The notes under the pieces are model-generated. The model saw only the letters and a list, made by a program, of their open reading frames with translations, had not been told where the DNA came from and searched no databases. Shown one piece after another: positions 26,023 to 33,411 of a stretch of DNA of 64,000 nucleotides (the stretch's first letter is position 1; every line of letters starts with the position of its first letter). A program made the translations under genes and the position numbers. The DNA is taken from positions 1,477,260 through 1,541,259 of the forward strand of contig NZ_CP072943.1 in the NCBI RefSeq assembly GCF_018069705.1, given 5' to 3'. The stretch comes from Aminithiophilus ramosus (lineage in GTDB: Bacteria; Synergistota; Synergistia; Synergistales; Aminithiophilaceae).

Positions 26023-27691
26023 CGGGAATCTTTGCGGAGAGCGCCTCGTCGAGAAGAGCACGGCTGTGCTTCCGCGCCTCAAGGGATTGCCCGTCGCCGG
26101 CGAGCATTCGGGCAATCTCGATTACGCGCTCTTCTCCGTCGATTTCGACGACGGCGCTTTCGTTGCCGCTGCGGCGAACGACATAGTGCTGTTCGGCCAA
26201 GGCGGCGATGGCCGCTTCGTGAGTCACGAGAAGGACCTGACAGCGTCTGGAGAGGTCGCGCAGTTTATAGCCGGCGAGAAGGGCTGCCCGTCCGCCCAGG
26301 CCGGCTTCCACTTCGTCGAAAACGAGACACGCGGGCATTCTCGCGTCAGGCAGGCACAGCTGGAGGGCGAGAAGGATGCGGCTCAGCTCCCCTCCTGAAG
26401 CGATACGGCTGACGGGGCCCTTGAAATCCCCTTCGCCGTGAAGTTCAAAAAGGACGTCGTCGGCACCGTTGGGCCTGATTCGGTCGAGGGGAAGCAGTTT
26501 GGCGTGGAAACGAAGATTTTCCATGGCCAGGTCGATGAGATAACCGTTCATGCTGGTCGAAAGCTCTTCAGCTGCCCGCTGGCGCAGCGTTCGAAGCTCG
26601 AGAGCCAGAGAGGAGGCTCGCCGTCGCCACTCCCGGCTTTCGTGTTGGAGGCGTTCCAGCTCTCCCCCACTGGCGACGACCCATTGCAGCTCTTTATTTG
26701 CGGCCGCACAGTAGTCGAGGAGTTCCTCGTAGGAGTTAACTTTGGCCAAGCGTTGGATTTGGCGGATCTTGCCGAGGCGCCGTTCCAGGGACTCGCGTCG
26801 TTGTTCCAGTTCCTCCAGGGAATAAGGCTGAAGGGAGGAGGCTAAAAGACGCTGAAGACGCTGAAGGGAGGCAAGGATCTGTTCTGTCGAGGTCGCCCAG
26901 ACTTCTCCCTCGGTGCCGTCGAAGGCGTCACGAGCCCCAAGGAGAACTTCTTCCAGGGCCTCTACGAGTCCTCTCTCGCTGCCTCCTCCTGCCAACTGAT
27001 TATAAAAGTCCTTCAGGCGGATCACCTCTGTGATGCGCCGTTCCGTCTCCTCCAACTCGCGACTCCAAAGGAGATCCTGTCCCTCTTTGAGATGGAGAGC
27101 TTCGGTCTTTTCGAGAATTTCCTGGGCCTTGCCCCATCGAGTTTCCAAATGGGCCCGTTTTTCCCGTAGCGCCGCAATCTCTCTTTCCCGATCCAGGCCT
27201 TGAGAGACGGCTGCTCGGATTTCCCCCCGGATTTCGGCGATGCGATCCTCGCCGAAACCATCGAGAAGATCAAGCTGTCCCTGGGCGTCGAGAAGCCCCA
27301 GCTGGGCGAACTGGCTCTGAATGCCCAGCTGTCCCGTCATGGCCTGGGCCAGGGTGGAAAGAGGAACGGGTTTGCCCTGGAGGTAGGCACGGCTCCGTCC
27401 CGACCGGGAGAGGATACGCCGAATGATCGTCGTTCCTTCCTGAGGTTGAAGATCTTCGCCCAGGCCGAGCAGGGGGCCGTCATTGGCCATCACGGCCAGA
27501 ACTTCCCCTTCATCGCTTTCGCCGTGGATCATCGACGATTGAGAGCGGGCCCCGCTCAAAAGTTCGAAGGCCCGGACGAGGCTGCTCTTGCCCGAACCGC
27601 TCTCGCCGGTGATAGCGACAAAAGAAGCCCGCAGAGAGAGGGTTGCCTTTGAAATGCCCCCGATTTCTCGGATGCGGATTTCTTCGATCAC
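25997..27691 (-). CDS. recN: RecN, DNA double-strand break repair ATPase
   Basis: RecN is an SMC-like ATPase recruited early to double-strand breaks. The 564-residue protein has Walker A GESGSGKSS near residue 33, a long coiled-coil middle (about 150-370), the ABC signature ASGGELSRILLAL near 430 and Walker B ACLVFDEVEAG near 460. GTG at 27691 follows GGGAGGGG and nearly abuts the nadK stop. Family length and motif order are normal. It is transcribed with nadK and tlyA, a common arrangement. Confidence 0.95.
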   Translation of the reverse strand: MIEEIRIREIGGISKATLSLRASFVAITGESGSGKSSLVRAFELLSGARSQSSMIHGESDEGEVLAVMANDGPLLGLGEDLQPQEGTTIIRRILSRSGRSRAYLQGKPVPLSTLAQAMTGQLGIQSQFAQLGLLDAQGQLDLLDGFGEDRIAEIRGEIRAAVSQGLDREREIAALREKRAHLETRWGKAQEILEKTEALHLKEGQDLLWSRELEETERRITEVIRLKDFYNQLAGGGSERGLVEALEEVLLGARDAFDGTEGEVWATSTEQILASLQRLQRLLASSLQPYSLEELEQRRESLERRLGKIRQIQRLAKVNSYEELLDYCAAANKELQWVVASGGELERLQHESREWRRRASSLALELRTLRQRAAEELSTSMNGYLIDLAMENLRFHAKLLPLDRIRPNGADDVLFELHGEGDFKGPVSRIASGGELSRILLALQLCLPDARMPACLVFDEVEAGLGGRAALLAGYKLRDLSRRCQVLLVTHEAAIAALAEQHYVVRRSGNESAVVEIDGEERVIEIARMLAGDGQSLEARKHSRALLDEALSAKIPVDEKTRDA

Positions 27692-27693
27692 GA

Positions 27694-28572
27694 CTACTCC
27701 CCTCCCAGTTCCGTCTGAGACTGGCCCCAGCAGAGTTTTTGTTGTAGAAGGACGAAATATTCCCTTCCGGGAAGGAAGATCGATTGGACACGTTTTTCCG
27801 GCGACAGCCTGATCTCGATGCGGTCTTCCGGGAGCAGCTCGTAACTGAGTTGTCCATCCTGAGAAAAGACGAGGTCGCGGAAATTTCCCTCGGGGACGAT
27901 GGTGACGATGTCGTCGGCTCCTAAGATGATCGGTCTCGCGTAGAGGGTGTGGGCACAGATGGGAGCGACGATGAGACAGGCCACGTGAGGCGGCACGATG
28001 GGGCCTCCCGCAGAGAGGGCATAGGCCGTGGAGCCCGTCGGCGTCGCCACGATGACGCCGTCGGCGGGAAGCAGACTCAAAGGCTCGCCGTTGACGAGAA
28101 TGCGGATGAAGATGACACGGGCGAAAGAGCCTTTGTTGATGACGAGGTCGTTGAGGGCAAAAACTTCGTGAACCTTCCTCTCTCCTCGGAGGACTCTCCC
28201 TTCAAGGAGAACTCGGGACTGAACGCGATGATTCCCCGAGAGGATGGAAAGAATGTCCTCCTTGGCCTGTTCCGGCGATCCTGCGGCCAGAAAGCCCAGC
28301 TTGCCCACGTTGATGCCGTAAAGAGGAATCTGGTGGCTCAGGACGTAGCGGCCAGCCCGTAGAAAGGTTCCGTCACCGCCGACGACGACAGCGAAGGGAA
28401 CGGTCTTTTTCCATTCCTGATCCGAGAGGCCGGGCACGCCCAGCAGAGAGGCCTCGTGCGGGGGCAGGAGGAAACGAATCTTTTGCTCCTTGCCCCAGGC
28501 GATGAGCTGCTGGGCCAGGTCGATGGCCTTTTTCTTTTGAGTGTTGAGAAGCAGGCCGACGGTGTCGTTCAA
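27694..28572 (-). CDS. nadK: NAD kinase
   Basis: Phosphorylates NAD to NADP. The 292-residue protein has the GGDGTFLRAGR motif near residue 65, GINVGKLGFLA, ALNDLVINKGS and the TPTGSTAYALSAGGPIV stretch. Longer upstream reading in this frame is the shadow of tlyA. The start is assigned to TTG at 28572, which overlaps the tlyA TGA stop (TTGA) and has AAGGAG seven bases before it. The setting tlyA-nadK-recN is common in Firmicutes and relatives. Confidence 0.93.
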   Translation of the reverse strand: MNDTVGLLLNTQKKKAIDLAQQLIAWGKEQKIRFLLPPHEASLLGVPGLSDQEWKKTVPFAVVVGGDGTFLRAGRYVLSHQIPLYGINVGKLGFLAAGSPEQAKEDILSILSGNHRVQSRVLLEGRVLRGERKVHEVFALNDLVINKGSFARVIFIRILVNGEPLSLLPADGVIVATPTGSTAYALSAGGPIVPPHVACLIVAPICAHTLYARPIILGADDIVTIVPEGNFRDLVFSQDGQLSYELLPEDRIEIRLSPEKRVQSIFLPGREYFVLLQQKLCWGQSQTELGGE

Positions 28573-29399
28573 GACGATTCTCCTTCCAGAAGGCCGCATG
28601 AATCGCGAAAGAGGGCATGGGCCTCGGCGACAAGCTCCTTGAGCCTTGACGGCCCAAGGCTTTCCCCCTCCTTTCGGAGATGAAAGAGGAATTCGATGTT
28701 TCCCTTGGGACCTTTGATGGGCGAGGGAGTCGCTCCGACGAGGGAAAGGCCTGTCTCTTCGGCTATAAACTCCCTCAGTTCCATCAGAATCGCTTCGTGG
28801 AGAGAAGAATCGGTGACGATGCCCTTGCCGACGCGATCTCTTCCGGCCTCGAACTGGGGTTTGACGAGAAGGATCCAGTCGCCTTGGGCCTTGCCTACCC
28901 TCTCCAGAGCCGGGAGAAGGAGGCGAAGGGAGATGAAAGAGGCGTCGGAGACGACGAGATCGACGGTCTCTCCCAAAGCTTCCGCCGAGAGGAAGCGAGC
29001 GTTGGTTCTCTCCATGACAACGACACGGCTGTCTTCTCTCAATTTCCATGCCAGCTGCCCGTAGCCGACATCGACGGCGTAGACGCGTCGCGCTCCCCTG
29101 TCGAGAAGGACCTCCGTGAAACCGCCCGTGGAAGCGCCGACGTCAAGGCCGACCTTACCGGTGACGCTAATGGGGAAGGCGGTCAATCCCTGAAGGAGTT
29201 TGTAGGCGCCGCGGCTGACCCATTCACGATCGGCACGGCAGATCTGAAGGGAAGCGTCTTGATCGACCTGAGCTGAGGCCTTGGTCTGGGGAAAACCTCT
29301 AATGTATACGACTCCGGAGGCGATCAGTTCCTGAGCCCTTGTACGGGAAGGGGCGTAACCACGTTCGACGAGAAGCCGATCAAGGCGCTGTCGAGACAT
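28569..29399 (-). CDS. tlyA: TlyA-type rRNA (cytidine-2'-O)-methyltransferase
   Basis: TlyA proteins methylate rRNA; some were first described as haemolysins. The 276-residue protein has an N-terminal S4 RNA-binding domain (RLDRLLVERGYAPSRTRAQELI) and an FtsJ/RrmJ-like methyltransferase domain with LDVGASTGGFTEVLL near residue 85 and VSDASFISL further on. It overlaps dxs by 20 bases and nadK by four. The exact rRNA target here is not known. Confidence 0.92.
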   Translation of the reverse strand: MSRQRLDRLLVERGYAPSRTRAQELIASGVVYIRGFPQTKASAQVDQDASLQICRADREWVSRGAYKLLQGLTAFPISVTGKVGLDVGASTGGFTEVLLDRGARRVYAVDVGYGQLAWKLREDSRVVVMERTNARFLSAEALGETVDLVVSDASFISLRLLLPALERVGKAQGDWILLVKPQFEAGRDRVGKGIVTDSSLHEAILMELREFIAEETGLSLVGATPSPIKGPKGNIEFLFHLRKEGESLGPSRLKELVAEAHALFRDSCGLLEGESS

Positions 29400-31251
29400 G
29401 GCAGGGCCTGATCTGAGAAAGAAGGGTCTCTACGGAGAAACCGCAGGATTTCCACTGTTCCTCCTGCGTCCCCTGAGGAATGTAGGCGTCGGCGACAGCG
29501 ATCACCTTGAAGTCGATGGAAAGCCCCTGCGTGGCGATGTGGGCACCCAATGCCTCGCCGATGCTTCCAGCGGCATATCCCTCCTCGACGATCAGCACGC
29601 GACGATGCGTGGAAATCCAGTCGTCAAGGCTGGTCCAGTCAAGCGGTTTCAGAAAGCGAAGGTCGACGACGGAAGGAGAGGGCAGTCCCAGGAAGAGACA
29701 GCGCTGCTGTGCCTCAAGAAGCAGAGGGATCGTGCTTCCGTAGCCGATCAGGAGGGTTTCCTCTCCCTCGACGAGGCATTGAGCTCTCCCGGAGGCGATG
29801 TCGGGACGGATTTCGGGCCCGACAACGAGGGGGGCGCAGCCTCGGGGGTAACGGATCATGGAGGGCCCCGCCAAGGTGAAAGCATAGTCGAACATGGCTT
29901 GCAGGTCGATCACGTCCCGCGGTGCCATCATAGCAAGGCCGGGTACCGCTCGTCCCCAGCAAACATCCAGGAGGCCATGGTGGGTCTCTCCGTCCTCTCC
30001 CACCAATCCGGCCCTGTCCACGGCCACGATGACGGGATGGCCCTGCATGGCAATGTCTTCGACGAGCTGGTCCATGGCTCTTTGGAGAAAAGTGGCATAG
30101 ATCGTCGCCACCGGTCGGAGCCCCCCTGCGGCCAGGCCCGCGGCGAAAGTCAGGAGATGCCCTTCGGCGATGCCGACGTCGAAGAAGCGGTCGGGAAAAT
30201 CGCGAGCAAAAGCGTTGAGCTTGCTTCCTTCCATCATGGCAGCCGTGAGAGCTACGACGCGGGGATCTGCGGCGGCTCTTTCTCTCAGAACGTCGCAGAC
30301 GGCAGAACTCCAGCTGGGGAGAGGCGGTTCCTTAGGCAGCGAGGGGTCAGGCCTGCAAGAGATGCCGTGAAATTTCGTCGGATTTTCCTCGGCCGGCCTG
30401 TAACCGCGGCCCTTTTCCGTCAGGAAGTGGATCAGCACGGGTCTGTCGTAACGTCGGGCCAAGGCCAGAACCGTTTCGATATCCTCCAGGTCGTGCCCGT
30501 CGAAAGGGCCCCAGTAGCTGATGTCGAGTTCCTCGAAAAAGTTGGAAGGTTGGAGAACGGCCTTGACATGGTCCTTGACCCGGCCGAGAAAGGCTTCGAT
30601 CCCCTCCCCTTTCGGCAGGTTGCGGCAGTGCTCCTTGATAAAGGCCTTGAGCCTGCGATAGCTGCTGTGGGAACGCATGCGAGCGAGACATTCGGCCAGT
30701 CCGCCCACCTTGCGGTTGATGGACCATTCATTGTCGTTGAGGATGATGATCAGTTTCGTGTCGGCTGATTTGACGTTGTTGAGGGCCTCAAGGGCCAGGC
30801 CGTTCAGCAATGCCCCATCGCCGATGAAAGCGACGACTTCATGGGATTCTCCCCTGATGTCGCGTGCCTTGGCGTAGCCCAATCCCGCCGAGAGAGACGT
30901 GCTGCTGTGTCCGACGTCGAAGTGGTCGAAAGGGCTTTCTCGATGTTTCGGGAAGCCGGAGATGCCCCCCCAGGTCCTTAGCGTGTTGAAGACGTCGTCA
31001 CGGCCCGTGAGGATTTTATAGGCGTAGGCCTGATGGCCGACGTCGAAGATGATGCGGTCCTCGGCGGGATCGAAAAGGCGCAAAAGGCCCACGATGAGCT
31101 CGACGGCACCGAGCGAGGAGGCCAGATGGCCGCCTCGATCGAGGACAACATCGATGATCCGCTCTCTGAGTTCCCCACAGAGGGCCGAGGCCTCTTCGGG
31201 GGAGAAGGCTCTCAGGTCCCGGTAATCGCGGATGGCACCTAGAAGAGACAT
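29380..31251 (-). CDS. dxs: 1-deoxy-D-xylulose-5-phosphate synthase
   Basis: Thiamine-diphosphate enzyme that condenses pyruvate and glyceraldehyde-3-phosphate, the first step of the MEP isoprenoid route. The product of about 623 residues has the His in DVGHQAYAYKILTGR, the ThDP motif GDGALLNGLALEALNN continuing to NDNEWSI near residue 175, and a transketolase-like second half with EDGETHHGLLDV. GTG at 31257 is an alternative start, but the ATG at 31251 is better spaced from GGGGGAG. It lies between ispA and tlyA. Confidence 0.95.
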   Translation of the reverse strand: MSLLGAIRDYRDLRAFSPEEASALCGELRERIIDVVLDRGGHLASSLGAVELIVGLLRLFDPAEDRIIFDVGHQAYAYKILTGRDDVFNTLRTWGGISGFPKHRESPFDHFDVGHSSTSLSAGLGYAKARDIRGESHEVVAFIGDGALLNGLALEALNNVKSADTKLIIILNDNEWSINRKVGGLAECLARMRSHSSYRRLKAFIKEHCRNLPKGEGIEAFLGRVKDHVKAVLQPSNFFEELDISYWGPFDGHDLEDIETVLALARRYDRPVLIHFLTEKGRGYRPAEENPTKFHGISCRPDPSLPKEPPLPSWSSAVCDVLRERAAADPRVVALTAAMMEGSKLNAFARDFPDRFFDVGIAEGHLLTFAAGLAAGGLRPVATIYATFLQRAMDQLVEDIAMQGHPVIVAVDRAGLVGEDGETHHGLLDVCWGRAVPGLAMMAPRDVIDLQAMFDYAFTLAGPSMIRYPRGCAPLVVGPEIRPDIASGRAQCLVEGEETLLIGYGSTIPLLLEAQQRCLFLGLPSPSVVDLRFLKPLDWTSLDDWISTHRRVLIVEEGYAAGSIGEALGAHIATQGLSIDFKVIAVADAYIPQGTQEEQWKSCGFSVETLLSQIRPCHVSTAP

Positions 31252-31264
31252 GGCCACTCCCCCG

Positions 31265-32176
31265 TCAGCGGCTGCGATCGCGCAGCCAAAGGGCCAAATC
31301 TCGCAGGTCGCCAGCCTCGTCGCCGAAAAGGCCCAGAGCCGAGACCGCCTTTTCCGTCTCCTCCTCGGCGGCTTGCCGTGCCCCTTCGATGCCGAGCAGC
31401 GCGGCGAAGGTCTTCTTTCCCTGGGCCTCGTCTTTGCCGACGGATTTGCCCAGTTCTCCCCTGTCGCCGATGACGTCGAGGATGTCGTCGACGATCTGGA
31501 AGGTCAGACCAAGATGGAGGCCGTAACGCTCCAAGGAGGCCAAAGGAGTTCCTTCGGCGCCGGCGATCAGAGCACCGCAGACAAGGGCGGCCTGAATGAG
31601 ACGGGCTGTCTTGTCCGTGGCGATACGGCGGACAAAGTCCAGTCCCTCTCCCTGAGAGAGAGGATCGCTGTCGTAGACTTGACCTCCACAGACACCGGCC
31701 GGTCCGACAGCGGCGGCAAAATAGGCGAGGGCCTTGAGAACACGATGGTGGGGAAGATCATCGCGCTGAAGTTTTTCGGCGATCTCCTGAAAGGACCAGA
31801 CGAGAAGCGAGTCGCCGGCCAAAAGGGCCATCCCCTCGCCGAAGACGACGTGATTCGTCGCTTTCCCTCTCCGCATGTCGTCGTTATCCATAGAGGGTAG
31901 GTCATCGTGAATGAGAGAGGCCGTATGGAGCATCTCCAGGGCAAGGGCCATGGGGCGAACGTTTTCGTCGCTTCCGCCGAAAAGGCGAGAACCCAAAAGG
32001 CACAAAAGCGGTCTCAGACGCTTGCCTCCGGCCAAAAGCGAGTAGCGCATCGACGCCAGAAGACGCTGCGGGAAACGTCCCTCTGCCTCGATGCAACACA
32101 TCTCGAGCCAGTGATCGACGCGCCCCGCCTCGACCTTCAGCAGGGCGCTGATCCGGGCATCTCGTCTTTGCTTCAA
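31265..32176 (-). CDS. ispA: Polyprenyl (geranyl/farnesyl) diphosphate synthase
   Basis: Head-to-tail prenyltransferase that makes short allylic diphosphates from IPP and DMAPP. The product of about 303 residues has GGKRLRPLL, the first Asp-rich motif HDDLPSMDNDD near residue 90 (the extra two residues are typical of bacterial FPP synthases), and the second, FQIVDDILD. TTG at 32176 overlaps the xseB TGA stop (TTGA) and follows GGGGAG. Its product would feed UppS, also encoded in this window. Confidence 0.93.
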   Translation of the reverse strand: MKQRRDARISALLKVEAGRVDHWLEMCCIEAEGRFPQRLLASMRYSLLAGGKRLRPLLCLLGSRLFGGSDENVRPMALALEMLHTASLIHDDLPSMDNDDMRRGKATNHVVFGEGMALLAGDSLLVWSFQEIAEKLQRDDLPHHRVLKALAYFAAAVGPAGVCGGQVYDSDPLSQGEGLDFVRRIATDKTARLIQAALVCGALIAGAEGTPLASLERYGLHLGLTFQIVDDILDVIGDRGELGKSVGKDEAQGKKTFAALLGIEGARQAAEEETEKAVSALGLFGDEAGDLRDLALWLRDRSR

Positions 32177-32406
32177 CGAAGCGACTCCCCTTCCTCCCCT
32201 TCCCAAGGAATCTCCTTGGGGTTCTCCTCAGCGGAGGTCGTCAGAACCGTAATTTTCTGTTCCGCCTCCGAGAGAAAACGTTGACATCGTCGTACCAGGG
32301 AAACGCCCCTTTCAAAATCGACAAGGGCCTCTTCCAGAGGAAGAGAGGACTCCTCCAGGCGCCGAACGATGTTCTTGAGATCTTCCAGATCATCGCTGAA
32401 ACTCAT
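32173..32406 (-). CDS. xseB: Exonuclease VII small subunit
   Basis: The 77-residue protein has the XseB pattern FSDDLEDLKNIVRRLEESSLPLEEAL followed by FERGVSLVRRC and an acidic tail. XseB pairs with the catalytic XseA subunit, which is not in this window although the two genes are often adjacent. GAGGAGG precedes the ATG. It is the first gene of the xseB-ispA-dxs-tlyA-nadK-recN run and faces rpmB across a 92-base gap. Confidence 0.93.
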   Translation of the reverse strand: MSFSDDLEDLKNIVRRLEESSLPLEEALVDFERGVSLVRRCQRFLSEAEQKITVLTTSAEENPKEIPWEGEEGESLR

Positions 32407-32432
32407 TTCTGAAAGCCTCCTCTTCAGGCCCG

Positions 32433-32461
32433 TTGTCAGGGCCCCCCGACTATGTTACAAT
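32433..32461 (+). promoter_or_regulatory. Promoter for rpmB
   Basis: TTGTCA (32433-32438), a 17-base spacer and TACAAT (32456-32461), with an upstream TG one base away (extended -10). It lies 38 bases before the rpmB start codon, in the divergent gap with xseB. Confidence 0.78.
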
Positions 32462-32498
32462 GCTTCCGCTTGTTGGGCTAGTTCAAGGAGGGATCTCC

Positions 32499-32690
32499 AT
32501 GGCAAAAGTCTGTGAATGCTGCGGCCGAGGCCCCGCTACGGGCAACGCCGTCAGCCACTCCAACCGGCACACGCGCCGCCGTTGGTTGATCAATCTCAAG
32601 TCCGTCCGCGTGGATCTGGGAGGAGAGACGAGGAAGCTTTCCATTTGCACTCGCTGTCTCCGCTCCGGCAAGGTGAAGAGGGCTGTCTAG
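32499..32690 (+). CDS. rpmB: Ribosomal protein L28
   Basis: The 63-residue L28 begins AKVCECCGRGP, has VSHSNRHTRRRW, and carries CxxC pairs at both ends (CECC, CTRC), as in the zinc-binding form. AAGGAGGGATCTCC precedes the ATG at 32499. It is a single-gene unit with its own promoter and terminator. Its TAG stop overlaps the TAG of the convergent thiN gene within one CTAG. Confidence 0.96.
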   Translation: MAKVCECCGRGPATGNAVSHSNRHTRRRWLINLKSVRVDLGGETRKLSICTRCLRSGKVKRAV

Positions 32691-32704
32691 CAGCCCTCTT
32701 TTTT
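32677..32704 (+). terminator. Intrinsic terminator overlapping the end of rpmB
   Basis: AGAGGGCTG (32677-32685) pairs with CAGCCCTCT (32691-32699), with a TCTAG loop, followed by a T run to 32704. The left arm lies within the last rpmB codons, and the loop holds the stop codons of both rpmB and thiN. On the opposite strand the following tract is less T-rich. Confidence 0.87.
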
Positions 32705-33409
32705 GGGGCTTTCCCAGGTCAGGTAGAGCCCAAGACGCCCCTCCCCGATCGATAGGTTCAGCTCCTCCGCGACAGGCTCGTTGCTGATCGCATAAGGACG
32801 GCAGAGAGCCAAGGAGGCCTTGGAAAGAGGCCACTTGACCCCTCCGATGGAGACATCCCGGCAGACCGGACATAGGGCCAGCAGGGATATTGCCGTTGGA
32901 GGGGTCTTCCATGCCAGGGAAAGCGTCTCCTCCCCTTCCAGGCAGACGAGGAATTCCCTTTCGTCGCCCATGCAGCGGACCCTGGCCCCCCAGTCCCAGG
33001 AGCCCACCAGAGAAAAGACGTTGCTGAAAAGGTGGTCGAAACGTCCCCCCCAACAGCCCGTCACCAAAGCCCCTCCCCTTTTTTCCTCCCCCAAGGTCTT
33101 CAGAGCGATTTGCAGATCGGTCAGGTCTTTCTCGACGGGATAGCGATCGATGGGAATGCCCCTGGCTCGTATCCGTTCCCATGAGGCGGCTTGAGCGCTG
33201 TCTCCGTCTCCGATGAGCCGTGTGGGCTCGACGGCGGCGTTCAGACAGGCTTCAAGGCCGCCATCGACGGCCCAGACGCTTCGACAGGCCGTCGCGGTCC
33301 TTAACCAAGCCTTGTCAGGCGAACGCCCTCCCGCCACAAGGACGATCTCGAGCGGGGAAAGATCGGCCGAAAAGGTCAACTCCAGGCCGGGAAGACAATA
33401 GAGCGACAT
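32687..33409 (-). CDS. thiN: Thiamine pyrophosphokinase
   Basis: Transfers pyrophosphate from ATP to thiamine. The 240-residue protein shows the family pattern VAGGRSPDKAWL, AVDGGLEAC, RLIGDGDSA, the KDLTDLQIAL motif and GCWGGRFDHL. The C-terminal half is a small beta-domain ending KKEGC. Three bases separate its ATG from the ftsK stop. The thiamine diphosphate product is the cofactor of Dxs in the same region, though that need not mean shared control. Confidence 0.88.
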   Translation of the reverse strand: MSLYCLPGLELTFSADLSPLEIVLVAGGRSPDKAWLRTATACRSVWAVDGGLEACLNAAVEPTRLIGDGDSAQAASWERIRARGIPIDRYPVEKDLTDLQIALKTLGEEKRGGALVTGCWGGRFDHLFSNVFSLVGSWDWGARVRCMGDEREFLVCLEGEETLSLAWKTPPTAISLLALCPVCRDVSIGGVKWPLSKASLALCRPYAISNEPVAEELNLSIGEGRLGLYLTWESPKKEGC

Positions 33410-33411
33410 GA

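Noticed and set aside
29398-30768. Long + strand open frame (456 codons)
   Set aside because: It is antisense to dxs, lacks any motif, and such mirror frames arise from the GC-rich codon pattern of the true gene.
32407-32498. Promoter for xseB opposite the rpmB promoter
   Set aside because: Candidate hexamers on the minus strand have wrong spacing or poor match.
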